The notes beneath the pieces are model-generated. The model worked only from the letters and a program-made list of their open reading frames with translations. It searched no databases and was not told where the DNA came from. 64,000 bases of DNA from Fervidobacterium changbaicum (lineage in GTDB: Bacteria > Thermotogota > Thermotogae > Thermotogales > Fervidobacteriaceae): assembly GCF_004117075.1 (NCBI RefSeq), contig NZ_CP026721.1, forward strand, positions 1,116,001 to 1,180,000, given 5' to 3'. Position 1 is the first letter of the stretch; every line of letters starts with the position of its first letter. The position numbers and the translations under genes were made by a program. Below, piece by piece: positions 36,697 through 44,940 of this stretch.

Positions 36697-37821
36697 ATGG
36701 CTAAATGTCCAGGTTGCGGTGCAGAAATACAGTTCGACCATCCTGGCAAACCAGGTTTCATACCGTACGAAGTCTACACCAAAAGATACGAAGAGGGCAA
36801 AGAGATACTCTGTCAAAGATGCTTTAAACTGAAGCACTATGGGATGCTTATAAGTGAAGCGGATGAAGAGGAGATAATGGAGTTCATAATGAAAGTGATA
36901 AAAAAGTTTAAGTACATCATCTACATCTTTGATGTTTTTGACTTCGAAGGGACATACAGACCAGAGATCGTGGAGTTATTATCCGATGCTAACGTTGTCT
37001 ACGTTGCAAATAAGTTTGACACACTACCAAAAACAGTGAGTGGTAGCCAACTAAAAGAGTGGCTGAAAAAACGCATCCCAGCTAAGAATTCCGAGATATT
37101 TATCACAAGCACGAAGAACGGATTTGGAATTAGTAAATTAAGAAAAGAACTGGAAACTCTGAAAGGTAGTGCACTGGTGCTGGGTGTTACAAATGTTGGT
37201 AAGTCATCAATACTTAAGGCAATAACGGATTCCACAGCAACAGTCTCTCCTTATCCTGGAACAACCATCGGACTGATAGAACACAAATTGGGCGGTCTTA
37301 AGCTCTTTGATTCCCCTGGAATTGTTGTTAACGACAGGATGATAGACCTTTTCGATCCCGAATGCCAGTCGAGGATTTTGGCAAAAGGAGAGGTTACAAG
37401 AAAGACGTTCAAACCATTCCCGGAAGAGACGATTTTCGTTGGGGGATTGTGTCAATTAAAGGCAGTTATGAGCGGTAATCAACAAGAAACCAAGTTGAGA
37501 CCCATATTCCAAATCTTCGCTCCTGAAAACGTTACGTTCCACAAGACGAAAAATCAGAACTTTTTGAGCAACTATTCAAAGCATTTTGGAAAGCTACTTC
37601 TCCCACCATGTGGTGAAATGGATGTTGAGGAAATTACTTTCAAAGAAGAAAAACTCGTGGTTGACGTAAATCAGGAACTTTCTATCTCTGGCCTTTGCTG
37701 GATAAATGTAAAGAGGGGACCGGTCGAGTTTACAGTAAGATTGCCGGAAAGTGTGAGGATTTACGTAAGAGAAGCTTTAATGAAGCCGCAAAGAAAATTT
37801 AATCAAAATTCCCAAAACTAA
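36697..37821 (+). CDS. yqeH: YqeH-type circularly permuted GTPase
   Basis: YqeH helps assemble the 30S ribosomal subunit. This 374-residue protein begins with a zinc finger (CPGCG...CQRCF). The GTPase motifs follow in permuted order: G4 'NKFD', G5 'TSTKNG', G1 'GVTNVGKSS', G2 'YPGTT' and G3 'DSPG'. The C-terminal half is the treble-clef/TRAP-like RNA-interaction domain. I start at ATG 36697 ('MAKCPGCG'), with GGATGGTGAAATTG upstream; the ATG at 36685 has no usable ribosome site. It lies 42 bp after the GNAT gene and 31 bp before pduL. Confidence 0.9.
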   Translation: MAKCPGCGAEIQFDHPGKPGFIPYEVYTKRYEEGKEILCQRCFKLKHYGMLISEADEEEIMEFIMKVIKKFKYIIYIFDVFDFEGTYRPEIVELLSDANVVYVANKFDTLPKTVSGSQLKEWLKKRIPAKNSEIFITSTKNGFGISKLRKELETLKGSALVLGVTNVGKSSILKAITDSTATVSPYPGTTIGLIEHKLGGLKLFDSPGIVVNDRMIDLFDPECQSRILAKGEVTRKTFKPFPEETIFVGGLCQLKAVMSGNQQETKLRPIFQIFAPENVTFHKTKNQNFLSNYSKHFGKLLLPPCGEMDVEEITFKEEKLVVDVNQELSISGLCWINVKRGPVEFTVRLPESVRIYVREALMKPQRKFNQNSQN

Positions 37822-37852
37822 ACCACGAGATTTCAGAGAGGAGGAGTATTAT

Positions 37853-38443
37853 ATGAAGAAGAAGGAGATACCTATCATCGCAGGAGTTAGTAACAGACAC
37901 GTTCACCTTTCAAGAGAGGATGTGGATATACTCTTTGGAAAAGACTATCAGCTCACACCAATAAAGGACTTGGGACAACCGGGACAGTTTGCGTGTAAAG
38001 AAACGGTTATCATCGTTGGTCCAAAAGGTGCTATCGAAAATGTTAGAGTTCTTGGTCCTGAGAGAAAAGAAACTCAAGTGGAGATCTCTCTAACAGATGC
38101 TTTTAAACTCGGTGTTATGCCTCCGGTAAGGGACAGTGGAGACCTTGAGGGGACACCCGGTATTGTTATCGTCGGTCCAAAAGGTTCGGTTATAAAGGAA
38201 AAGGGGGTAATAATTGCTAAAAGGCATATTCACATGCATACATCAGATGCCGAAAAGTTCGGTGTGAAGGATAAGGATATCGTTAAGGTTGTTGTTGAAA
38301 AGGGAGACAGAAGGTTGATTTTTGACGATGTGCTCATCAGAGTTAGTGAAAAGTTCGCTCTCGAATTCCATGTTGATACAGATGAAGCAAACGCAGCATT
38401 GTTAAAGACAGGAGATGTCGTCTACATTGTAGAAGAACTATAA
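37853..38443 (+). CDS. pduL: Phosphate propanoyltransferase (PduL-type phosphotransacylase)
   Basis: PduL exchanges CoA for phosphate on short acyl groups (propionyl-CoA or acetyl-CoA), feeding substrate-level phosphorylation through a kinase. The 196-residue protein has the two repeated beta-barrel domains and the zinc-binding His motifs: 'SNRHVHLSREDVDILFG' and 'AKRHIHMHTSDAEKFGV'. It also shows 'DLGQPGQFACKETV', 'VRVLGPERKETQVEIS' and 'GDLEGTPGIVIVGPKGSV'. There is no N-terminal microcompartment-targeting extension, so it is a free cytosolic enzyme. GAGGAGTATTAT precedes the ATG. Whether acetyl or propionyl is the main substrate is open. Confidence 0.93.
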   Translation: MKKKEIPIIAGVSNRHVHLSREDVDILFGKDYQLTPIKDLGQPGQFACKETVIIVGPKGAIENVRVLGPERKETQVEISLTDAFKLGVMPPVRDSGDLEGTPGIVIVGPKGSVIKEKGVIIAKRHIHMHTSDAEKFGVKDKDIVKVVVEKGDRRLIFDDVLIRVSEKFALEFHVDTDEANAALLKTGDVVYIVEEL

Positions 38444-38475
38444 TTAGAAGAAAAAACAAATTGCGAGGGGAAACC

Positions 38476-38664
38476 GTGAAGGTTTATTACGAATTCAAGA
38501 TTTATGAATTTGATGAATCGATGCGTGGTTATGATTTATTAAAGAAGTTAGGACTGAATCCAGAAGAACATTTGATAATCGTAGATGGCGAGCTGTACAC
38601 CGAAGATAGGGTTATAAAGAAGGACAAAGAAGTAAAAATTGTTAAAGTGACAAGTAGTGGTTAA
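38476..38664 (+). CDS. MoaD/ThiS-like beta-grasp protein lacking the terminal Gly-Gly
   Basis: A 62-residue ubiquitin-like small protein with the pattern 'YDLLKKLGLNPEEHLIIVDGELYTEDRVIKKDKEVKIVKV'. This resembles ThiS, MoaD and TtuB sulfur carriers. Those end in Gly-Gly, which is adenylated and thiolated; this one ends 'TSSG', so a carrier role is doubtful unless a single Gly is enough. I start at GTG 38476 (GAGGGGAAACC upstream) rather than TTG 38461. It lies between pduL and the HD-GYP gene in a rightward run. No E1-like activating enzyme is nearby. Confidence 0.6.
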   Translation: MKVYYEFKIYEFDESMRGYDLLKKLGLNPEEHLIIVDGELYTEDRVIKKDKEVKIVKVTSSG

Positions 38665-38722
38665 GAAAATTAAAGCCTATCAGTTTCTTATATTCTAAGA
38701 TTCCTGCTCGGGAGGTTGCAAC

Positions 38723-39871
38723 GTGGAAATCTCAAACATTATAACCTTAGCTTTAGGAGTGTCGGTTGTAGCAAACGGTTTTCTGGTATCAAAACTGATG
38801 AAAAAATCCAAAGAAAATAAATATTTTTCATCGCAGCTACAGAAATTCAAGGACCTTTCATCAAAGCTAAGAGACATCGTTGTTCAGAGGGAAGAAACCT
38901 TTTACAAGAATCTGCATGAAGTCGCAGTTGGATTTTTGGAAAGGGTTAACAAGAGTTATTTTATAGTCTTCGATGGTGAATACGGAAGCACAGTATCTAC
39001 ATTCGGAGACTCCTCAATTAACGTAGCAAAACGTGTGAAAAAGACAGAACTTCCATTTGCAACCGAGCGAGTTTATACCATTGAAAAGGACAAACTTAGC
39101 ACTCTTTTTCCAAATTTGGTCAAAGACGGTTCCGAGAAGAAAATGTTGTTGGTTTCCGATATCTTCATCGGAGGGGAGCTCAAAGCAAAGTTACTTTTCG
39201 AACGCGATGAACCATTTGCAAAAGAAGAGATGGAAACTATAAAGAGTTTAGGGCCTTTCTTTACATCTTTTATAGCAACACACAGTTATGTGTCCAACCA
39301 GGGAAAGTTTCAAAAGGACATGATTCTTACAATCATACGCATCTTAGAATACCACGATCCTTACACGAAAGGGCATTCAAAAAACGTTGCAACCTTGGCT
39401 TCGCTTATAGCTGAGAAAATGGGATTATCTGATGAAATGATTCGAAAGACCTACTGGGCAGCCCTCGTACATGATATAGGAAAGATTGTTATTCCTTCAA
39501 CGATACTGAACAAAGAAGGTAAACTGACGATTGAAGAATTCGAGGTTATAAAAAAGCATCCGGTTTACGGGCATGATTTTTTATCCACCTCTTCTGATTT
39601 AAGAGAACTTGCTAAGTACGTGTATCACCATCACGAACGGTGGGATGGAAAGGGATATCCTTCCGGACTATCTGGAGAGGATATCCCCTTAATATCAAGG
39701 ATCATCACGGTAGTGGATGCTTGGGATGCGATGAGAAGTGATAGGCCATACAGAAAGGGTTTACCAAAAGAGGTCGCTATGAAAGAATTGGTAGAACATT
39801 CCGGTATTCAGTTTGACCCAAATATTGTTAAAGTGTTTCTTAGCCTGATCGAAGAGCAAGGAATTGGCTAA
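38723..39871 (+). CDS. Membrane HD-GYP domain phosphodiesterase
   Basis: A 382-residue signalling protein with one N-terminal transmembrane helix (about 5-25), a short coiled coil, a GAF-like sensor region (60-185) and a C-terminal HD-GYP domain. The catalytic motifs are canonical: 'HDPYTKGHSKNVA', 'ALVHDIGKIVIP', 'IKKHPVYGHDFL' and 'HHERWDGKGYPSGLSGEDIPL'. It should hydrolyse cyclic di-GMP at the membrane, and it is the only intact c-di-GMP-related gene in this window; the GGDEF gene at 10.7-13.8 kb is broken. GTG start at 38723 with GGGAGGTTGCAAC upstream. dnaN follows 30 bp later. Confidence 0.92.
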   Translation: MEISNIITLALGVSVVANGFLVSKLMKKSKENKYFSSQLQKFKDLSSKLRDIVVQREETFYKNLHEVAVGFLERVNKSYFIVFDGEYGSTVSTFGDSSINVAKRVKKTELPFATERVYTIEKDKLSTLFPNLVKDGSEKKMLLVSDIFIGGELKAKLLFERDEPFAKEEMETIKSLGPFFTSFIATHSYVSNQGKFQKDMILTIIRILEYHDPYTKGHSKNVATLASLIAEKMGLSDEMIRKTYWAALVHDIGKIVIPSTILNKEGKLTIEEFEVIKKHPVYGHDFLSTSSDLRELAKYVYHHHERWDGKGYPSGLSGEDIPLISRIITVVDAWDAMRSDRPYRKGLPKEVAMKELVEHSGIQFDPNIVKVFLSLIEEQGIG

Positions 39872-39901
39872 AAGATGACAAAGGAAAGGGGGAATTGCTT
39901 G

Positions 39902-41005
39902 ATGCTTAAATTTGTTGTGAGTAAGTCAGAAGTCCAAGAAAAGATATCTGTTGCATCATCTTCGATCGGTTCGCGAACAGTTGATCCAATTCTTCAGTGC
40001 TTGCTTTTTAAACCCGTTAACGGTCATATCAATATTCACGCAACTGATTTGCAAACCTCAGTAATATCGACCGTGAAGGTTGGAGAGTACGAAGGCAGTG
40101 AATCATTCGCTGTTGATGCCGATTTAATAGATGATATAGTAAGGAACTTACCGGAAGATGAAGTCATCTTTGAATACGCAAATGGTAAGTTATTGATAAA
40201 GAGTGGAAAAGCAAGATACAATTTGACAACCGTATCAGATGTCGAAAGATTTCCGATAATAGAAACAGATGAAGGTGGAATAAAATTCAGTATAGATACA
40301 TCGATTCTTGAAGAGATGCTTGACAGGGTGAGCTTTTGTGCTTCAAGCGAAAGCGCTATGAGGGCACTGAATGGTGTATACTGGGAGGTTCATGGTGGTT
40401 TTTTGAGACTTGTTGCAAGTGATGGTTACAGACTTGCACTTGCAGAACAAAAACTGGACATAGACAACGAATTCGACTTCATTATCGCCCTCAAAAGCGT
40501 AAAAGAACTTGAAAAGTTGCTTTCAAGTACAACGGAACCAACGATAAATATTACATTCGACCATTCAATCGTTTCCTTCAACGCAGGCGATGTCACGATG
40601 ATAGTAAGAACCGTTGAGGAAACATTCCCAGACTACAAACGTGTCTTGCCGAAAGCATTCAAAACCAGAGTTGTACTGAACTCGGACGACTTCTCCGAAG
40701 CGCTCAAACGTGTTATGGTGATCGCTAAAAGAGGAACTGAAAAGGTCCAGTTGAAAATATCAGATGACGTAATGGAACTTTCAAGCCAGAGCCCAGATTA
40801 CGGTGATGCAGTTGAAAACATCCCCGTAACGAAAGATGGAGAAGATCTGATAGTGAACTTCAATCCAAAGTTCTTAAGTGAAGCTATAAAACACATCGAC
40901 GAAAAAGAAGTTGAGTTTAATTTCGTCGATAATTTGAGTCCACTTCAGATTAACCCGAGGAATGTGGAAGGATACATGTACATAGTTCTTCCTGTAAGAG
41001 CGTAA
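39902..41005 (+). CDS. dnaN: DNA polymerase III beta subunit (sliding clamp)
   Basis: The clamp encircles DNA and tethers replicative polymerase. The 367-residue protein is the normal length for three clamp domains. Recognisable elements are 'LQCLLFKPVNGHINIHATDLQTSV', 'LEEMLDRVSFCASSESAMRALNGVYWEV', 'LRLVASDGYRLALAE' and the C-terminal 'MYIVLPVRA' strand next to the partner-binding pocket. I start at ATG 39902 (AAAGGGGGAATTGCTTG upstream). dnaA and recF are not adjacent; the gene sits instead between HD-GYP and pilin-like genes. Confidence 0.95.
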   Translation: MLKFVVSKSEVQEKISVASSSIGSRTVDPILQCLLFKPVNGHINIHATDLQTSVISTVKVGEYEGSESFAVDADLIDDIVRNLPEDEVIFEYANGKLLIKSGKARYNLTTVSDVERFPIIETDEGGIKFSIDTSILEEMLDRVSFCASSESAMRALNGVYWEVHGGFLRLVASDGYRLALAEQKLDIDNEFDFIIALKSVKELEKLLSSTTEPTINITFDHSIVSFNAGDVTMIVRTVEETFPDYKRVLPKAFKTRVVLNSDDFSEALKRVMVIAKRGTEKVQLKISDDVMELSSQSPDYGDAVENIPVTKDGEDLIVNFNPKFLSEAIKHIDEKEVEFNFVDNLSPLQINPRNVEGYMYIVLPVRA

Positions 41006-41037
41006 GTACATAGAAATTTAAGAAAGAAGGAGGTAAC

Positions 41038-41433
41038 GTGAGGCGAGGTTTTACCCTTATTGAGTTACTGATAGTCATGTCCATCATTGCAGCTCTGATG
41101 GCTGTAGCAACACCTGTTGGAGTGAACGCTGTAGCGCAGGCAAAGGCGACGAATGTAGCTGGAAATTTTCGAACACTTCAGCAGGCCGTTATACAGATGA
41201 TAACGCTTGAACCTACCCCACCCAAAAGTGGTGATATACTTGAATATCTCTACACAAAAGGTTACATATCGACGAAACCCATAGGTTTCGAAGTTGGGTA
41301 TGAAACTAATGAAAAAGCTTATATTATAAGGTACACGCAAAGTGATGTTGATGTAGTTAAAGTAAAGAACATCTTCAGTGCTGTTGAAATCAACTCATCG
41401 GGTGGACTTGTTTTGCGCATTCCAGCACCATAA
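41038..41433 (+). CDS. Type IV pilin-like or pseudopilin protein
   Basis: A 131-residue protein with a short basic leader and a classic prepilin motif: 'RRGFTLIELLIVMSIIAALMAVATPV', with cleavage after Gly and Glu at position 5 of the mature protein. The C-terminal part is a small globular domain with strands around 'YIIRYTQSDVDVVKVKNIF'. It would be processed by prepilin peptidase and assembled into a pilus or a type II-like pseudopilus. GTG start at 41038 with AAGGAGGTAAC upstream. No other pilus assembly gene adjoins it. Confidence 0.88.
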   Translation: MRRGFTLIELLIVMSIIAALMAVATPVGVNAVAQAKATNVAGNFRTLQQAVIQMITLEPTPPKSGDILEYLYTKGYISTKPIGFEVGYETNEKAYIIRYTQSDVDVVKVKNIFSAVEINSSGGLVLRIPAP

Positions 41434-41459
41434 ATCCTTGTGAATTTGAGGTTGAATGT

Positions 41460-42302
41460 ATGATCAAACTTGAAAATATAACACACAAGTTTAGAGAAAA
41501 AACTGTTTTGAAAGAGATAAATGGTTCCATCGATGATGGAGAGGTTGTTGCAGTTATAGGAGAGAATGGCAGTGGAAAAAGTACACTGCTTAATATTCTT
41601 GCTACTTTCATCAAACCAACAAGTGGCAAGGTGTTTTACAATAGTACGGACGTTTTTGAAAAGCAAGAAAATACAAAAAGATTCCGAGAACTCGTATCCT
41701 ATATTTCAGAGAAAAGCACCTTTATTCCGGAACTCGACCTGAGTGAGAATCTTTTATATTTTAAAACGGTCTTCAAATCGTCTAAAGACATTCTTGAAAT
41801 CGCGAAGCGAGTAAGCATCGACGATCTATTGGGGAAAAAACCTGACAAGCTTTCAAAGGGCCAAAGACAGCGGTTGGCGTTGGCAGTTAGTATGCTTAAA
41901 GATGCTAAGATCATACTGCTTGATGAACCAGCCGAAGGCTTGGATGTTGAAACAAAGCAGGTGGTGAAAGATTTAGTCAAAGAATTCAAAGAGAAAGGTT
42001 GCACAGTTTTTTACGTTACGCACGATGAGGATGAAGTTGAAGAGGTGTGCGATAAAATTATCGCCTTGAAAGACGGGAAAGTTAAGTTTTTTGGAAGCGT
42101 TGACGAACTCTGGAGGACCTATGAAAAATTTTATTCGGTAACCTTCGAAATTCCAGAGAGTCCCGGAAAGAAAGTGACTCGAATTATGAACATCGATGAA
42201 CTGAAAACTGCTCAGGAAAGTTTTCGGATATTGCATATAAGAAATCTTGGATTAAGGGAGATTATAAACATCAGCGAAGGTCTAAATGGAAGGATTGGTT
42301 GA
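41460..42302 (+). CDS. ABC transporter ATP-binding protein, solitary
   Basis: A 280-residue ATPase. It shows Walker A 'GENGSGKST', the signature 'LSKGQRQRLALA', Walker B 'IILLDEPAEGLD' and the switch His in 'VFYVTHDEDEVEEVCDKI'. After residue 210 a C-terminal extension of about 70 residues follows, as in ABC-2 type exporters (CcmA-like) that move drugs, Na+ or polysaccharides. No permease gene lies next to it; the neighbours are a pilin-like and a GNAT gene. Its partner must be encoded elsewhere, or it may be a non-transport ATPase. GAGGTTGAATGT precedes the ATG. Confidence 0.88.
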   Translation: MIKLENITHKFREKTVLKEINGSIDDGEVVAVIGENGSGKSTLLNILATFIKPTSGKVFYNSTDVFEKQENTKRFRELVSYISEKSTFIPELDLSENLLYFKTVFKSSKDILEIAKRVSIDDLLGKKPDKLSKGQRQRLALAVSMLKDAKIILLDEPAEGLDVETKQVVKDLVKEFKEKGCTVFYVTHDEDEVEEVCDKIIALKDGKVKFFGSVDELWRTYEKFYSVTFEIPESPGKKVTRIMNIDELKTAQESFRILHIRNLGLREIINISEGLNGRIG

Positions 42303-42338
42303 TATTGCAATGACAAATTTTTGAGAGGGTGAAATGAT

Positions 42339-42881
42339 ATGAGAATGGAAGGGAAATTGGCCACACTCAGACCTATGGAAGTATCCGATGCACAGAAGTT
42401 TGTACAACTTATCAACGATGAAAAAACGAAAGAGTACTTAAGTCTTGTCTTCCCGATGAATCAATTTTTGGAAGAAGAATGGATTAAAAAGAACGCAATT
42501 TCCCATAATCAGGCGAACTTTTCAATAGAGGCAGGTGACAACCTTATAGGCTCAGCGGGTTTAATGGGGATTGATTGGGTTGCACGCAGTGCAGAGTACG
42601 GTATTGCTATTTTCGACCCGAATTATTGGAATAAGGGTATCGGAACGGAAGTCACACAGATGATGCTTAGGTACGCTTTTGAATATCTTAATCTAAACAG
42701 AGTCTGGCTGAGGGTTTTCGAAAATAATCAAAGAGCGATAAGGGTGTATGAAAAGTGTGGTTTTATTCAAGAAGGTCGAATGAGACAGGCCAGATATTTG
42801 AAAGGTCAATACTTCGACGTTATTATTATGAGTATTCTTGCTGACGAATACTGGAGAATTAAATCTGATTATCAATTATAA
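42339..42881 (+). CDS. GNAT family acetyltransferase, RimJ/RimL-like
   Basis: A 180-residue acetyltransferase of the RimJ/RimL/SpeG type. It has 'ATLRPMEVSDAQKFVQLIND', 'AEYGIAIFDPNYWNKGIGTEVTQMMLRYAFEYLNLNRVWLRVFENNQRAIRVYEKCGFIQEG' with the acetyl-CoA loop NKGIGT, and 'RYLKGQYFDVIIMSIL'. Targets in this group are ribosomal-protein N-termini, polyamines or small metabolites; the target here is unknown. GAGGGTGAAATGAT lies upstream. An ATG two codons later is also possible. Confidence 0.88.
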   Translation: MRMEGKLATLRPMEVSDAQKFVQLINDEKTKEYLSLVFPMNQFLEEEWIKKNAISHNQANFSIEAGDNLIGSAGLMGIDWVARSAEYGIAIFDPNYWNKGIGTEVTQMMLRYAFEYLNLNRVWLRVFENNQRAIRVYEKCGFIQEGRMRQARYLKGQYFDVIIMSILADEYWRIKSDYQL

Positions 42882-42919
42882 CAAGCACAGTGTATAAAGT
42901 GTTGTTAGGAGGTGAAACC

Positions 42920-43600
42920 ATGTATTGGTACTACGACCCAACGTTTTTGCTTTTGATACCCGCTTTACTTTTATCGTTGTGGGCTTCGATAACGGTTCAA
43001 ACTCGATTTGCGCGTTATTCACAGCTAAAATCAAGGATCGGCATGACGGGAGCACAGCTTGCAAGATTCATTCTTGATTCGGCAGGTTTGTACAATGTAA
43101 GAATCGAATCCGTTCCAGGAACACTAACTGACCATTACGATCCCAGAACAAAGGTTGTGAGGCTTTCAAGTTCAACGTACTCTAGTGATTCAATCGCTGC
43201 TCTTGGCGTTGTAGCACACGAAATAGGACACGCTATTCAGGATGCAAAAAGATACGTACCATTGGTTGTGCGGAATACTATCGCTCCTGTTGCCCAGTTT
43301 TCTTCAAACCTCGCATGGGTGTTCTTCATAATCGGACTCATCACTGGAGCCTTTGGGCTGGCTCAATTTGGAATATTACTCTTCTCTATAGCTGTGCTAT
43401 TCACAATAATCACGCTACCTGTTGAATTCGATGCAAGCAGGAGGGCACTACAGATTCTGGAGAAGAATCTCTTAATGCCAACCGACGAATTGAAAGGTGT
43501 CAAAGCTGTGCTCTCTGCAGCTGCGATGACTTACGTTGCTGCGATGCTCACAGCTGTCTTGCAACTTATTAGGATGATTTTGATAGCAAGAAGAGACTGA
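42920..43600 (+). CDS. YugP-family zinc metallopeptidase, membrane protein
   Basis: A 226-residue integral membrane protein of the neutral zinc metallopeptidase 2 (YugP) family. TM1 is at about residues 8-26. The zinc motif 'GVVAHEIGHAIQDA' follows near 107-118, then two or three further helices and 'LPVEFDASRRAL', which supplies the likely third ligand. Proteolytic activity is predicted, not demonstrated for most members. I start at ATG 42920 (TTAGGAGGTGAAACC upstream); the frame from 42890 has no such site. It is the last gene of the rightward run. Confidence 0.9.
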   Translation: MYWYYDPTFLLLIPALLLSLWASITVQTRFARYSQLKSRIGMTGAQLARFILDSAGLYNVRIESVPGTLTDHYDPRTKVVRLSSSTYSSDSIAALGVVAHEIGHAIQDAKRYVPLVVRNTIAPVAQFSSNLAWVFFIIGLITGAFGLAQFGILLFSIAVLFTIITLPVEFDASRRALQILEKNLLMPTDELKGVKAVLSAAAMTYVAAMLTAVLQLIRMILIARRD

Positions 43601-43662
43601 AAGATTATCAAAAAACTATTAACTCGCGCTAGTGTGAATGAGAATAATCATATCTCACGATT

Positions 43663-43697
43663 AAAGGGGACAGAACCATCTGTCCCCTTTGTTTTTT
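43663..43697 (+). terminator. Terminator of the rightward gene run
   Basis: AAAGGGGACAGA / TCTGTCCCCTTT forms a 12-bp stem followed by GTTTTTT. Confidence 0.92.
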
Positions 43698-43867
43698 AAC
43701 CACGTTTAGATTTGCTCAAAAGATAGTCCATACTATTCAATTTGGTCTTTATACAATTCCATAAAGTGCGTGTTCATAGGCTTTTCTATTCGATTTTTCT
43801 TTAAGATGAATTCCTTGCAGTTCTAAAAAACAATGTCTCTTTTCGGAAAGAAAAGTAGTATAATTAA

Positions 43868-43875
43868 ATTATCTG
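43868..43875. repeat. Target-site duplication, left copy (IS6-like element)
   Basis: ATTATCTG flanks the element on the left and recurs at 44917-44924 on the right. An 8-bp duplication is characteristic of the IS6 family. Confidence 0.88.
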
Positions 43876-44916
43876 GATCCTGTTAACTTGTAGTGATGGA
43901 AGACAATAGAACACAGATAACACGCGCAATATCATTGTTGTTCAGTTTCAAGAGATTTCTCACTACACAAAAGCTGTTCACGTACATTGGAAGATTGTCA
44001 ATATTCTTAAATCCACGCTTGGCTCGTACAAAGTCTTGGAATAACGAAAACTTCGATTCACATTGATTGTTTTGCCCAAGTCTCACAACAATATGATTGA
44101 TATTCTTGTATAGTATCTTCACTGCACCATATGCACCAAGTCCATCTGTAATTAGTTCGATTGTTCTTTCGTTGTTACCAAAGAACTTCTCTAACAATAT
44201 CTTCACTTGACCCATATCGCGATATTTGGATACATGCCAAGCAACAATAAGATTCGAATCGTGCTCAACTAAGAACCAAACGTAGTACTTTTTGGATTTA
44301 AACAAAACGACAGTTTCATCACCATGGACTTTGAAAGCATCTACAGGAACGAGGATGGAAAAGAAACAAGACAACTTAAGGATCCACTTGTAGATAGCGA
44401 CATGAGAGACTTTGATATTAAGTGAGTCTCTGATGGAACGCAAGGACACAGCTTTGAAATAAAGGACGAAGGCTTTAAGGACAATAAAGATAGGGAAACG
44501 GAAGAACTTGAAAGAGTCGAAAGGAAGAGGGACAAATTGAGGTAAGTTAGTTGGGATTTCGTCTCTGGTATGGCAAGAACGGCAACGGAACTTAACGAAG
44601 GCTTTTTTGATTTTGTGGATTTGCATAGTTTTTCCACAGACAGGGCATTTAGGATAAGGGAAAGAGAAGAGCTTGTGTTTTTTTGAATGAACAAGTCTGA
44701 AAGTGCGCTTACAGTCTTTGCAAAAGTATTGTTGGTTACCGTACTTATCATGACCGTTTTTGTAGATGTTGGTAGAGCCGCATTTGGGGCAAGAGACTAC
44801 AGAATTTTGCATAGTGGAGTACCTCCTTTTTGTGAGAATTGATGGTGGGGGGTGTTCCACTAATAAGAAGATAATACGGTTTTTGGAAATTTTCAATACT
44901 TTTAGTTAACAGCATC
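43876..44916 (-). mobile_element. IS6-like insertion sequence, 1041 bp
   Basis: The terminal inverted repeats are GATCCTGTTAACT at the left and GATGCTGTTAACT read inward from the right, one mismatch in 13. They are bounded by an 8-bp target duplication. The element carries one transposase gene on the minus strand, whose stop codon lies within the left repeat. It has inserted only a few bases upstream of the ribosome site of a sugar-binding-protein gene, separating that gene from its former promoter region. Confidence 0.9.
43883..44812 (-). CDS. IS6-like DDE transposase with two zinc ribbons
   Basis: A 309-residue transposase. The N-terminus carries two Cys4 motifs ('CPKCGSTNIYKNG...FCKDCKRTF' and 'CPVCGKTM...CRSC'), then an HTH-like segment ('VSLRSIRDSLNIKVSHVAIYKWI'). 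The DDE core has 'VHGDETVVLFKSKKYYVWFLVE' (first Asp), 'ELITDGLGAYGAVK' (second Asp) and 'CESKFSLFQDFVRAKRGF' (Glu). The core resembles IS240/IS6 transposases. The start at 44812 is supported by AAGGAGGTACTCCACT; the longer frame to 44896 covers the IS end. The gene looks intact. Confidence 0.88.
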   Translation of the reverse strand: MQNSVVSCPKCGSTNIYKNGHDKYGNQQYFCKDCKRTFRLVHSKKHKLFSFPYPKCPVCGKTMQIHKIKKAFVKFRCRSCHTRDEIPTNLPQFVPLPFDSFKFFRFPIFIVLKAFVLYFKAVSLRSIRDSLNIKVSHVAIYKWILKLSCFFSILVPVDAFKVHGDETVVLFKSKKYYVWFLVEHDSNLIVAWHVSKYRDMGQVKILLEKFFGNNERTIELITDGLGAYGAVKILYKNINHIVVRLGQNNQCESKFSLFQDFVRAKRGFKNIDNLPMYVNSFCVVRNLLKLNNNDIARVICVLLSSITTS

Positions 44917-44924
44917 ATTATCTG
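44917..44924. repeat. Target-site duplication, right copy (IS6-like element)
   Basis: The second ATTATCTG copy lies directly after the right inverted repeat and 16 bp before the binding-protein ATG. Confidence 0.88.
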
Positions 44925-44940
44925 ACAAGGGGGTGATGGT

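Noticed and set aside
41460-42302. ABC ATPase as partner of the two sugar transporters in the window
   Set aside because: The sequence is of the ABC-2 exporter type, lacks a MalK regulatory domain and sits in a different operon.
43876-44916. Classification of the element as IS1 or ISNCY
   Set aside because: The zinc-ribbon N-terminus recalls IS1 InsA, but the DDE core, 8-bp duplication and terminal repeats fit IS6-like elements better. Database confirmation was not possible.
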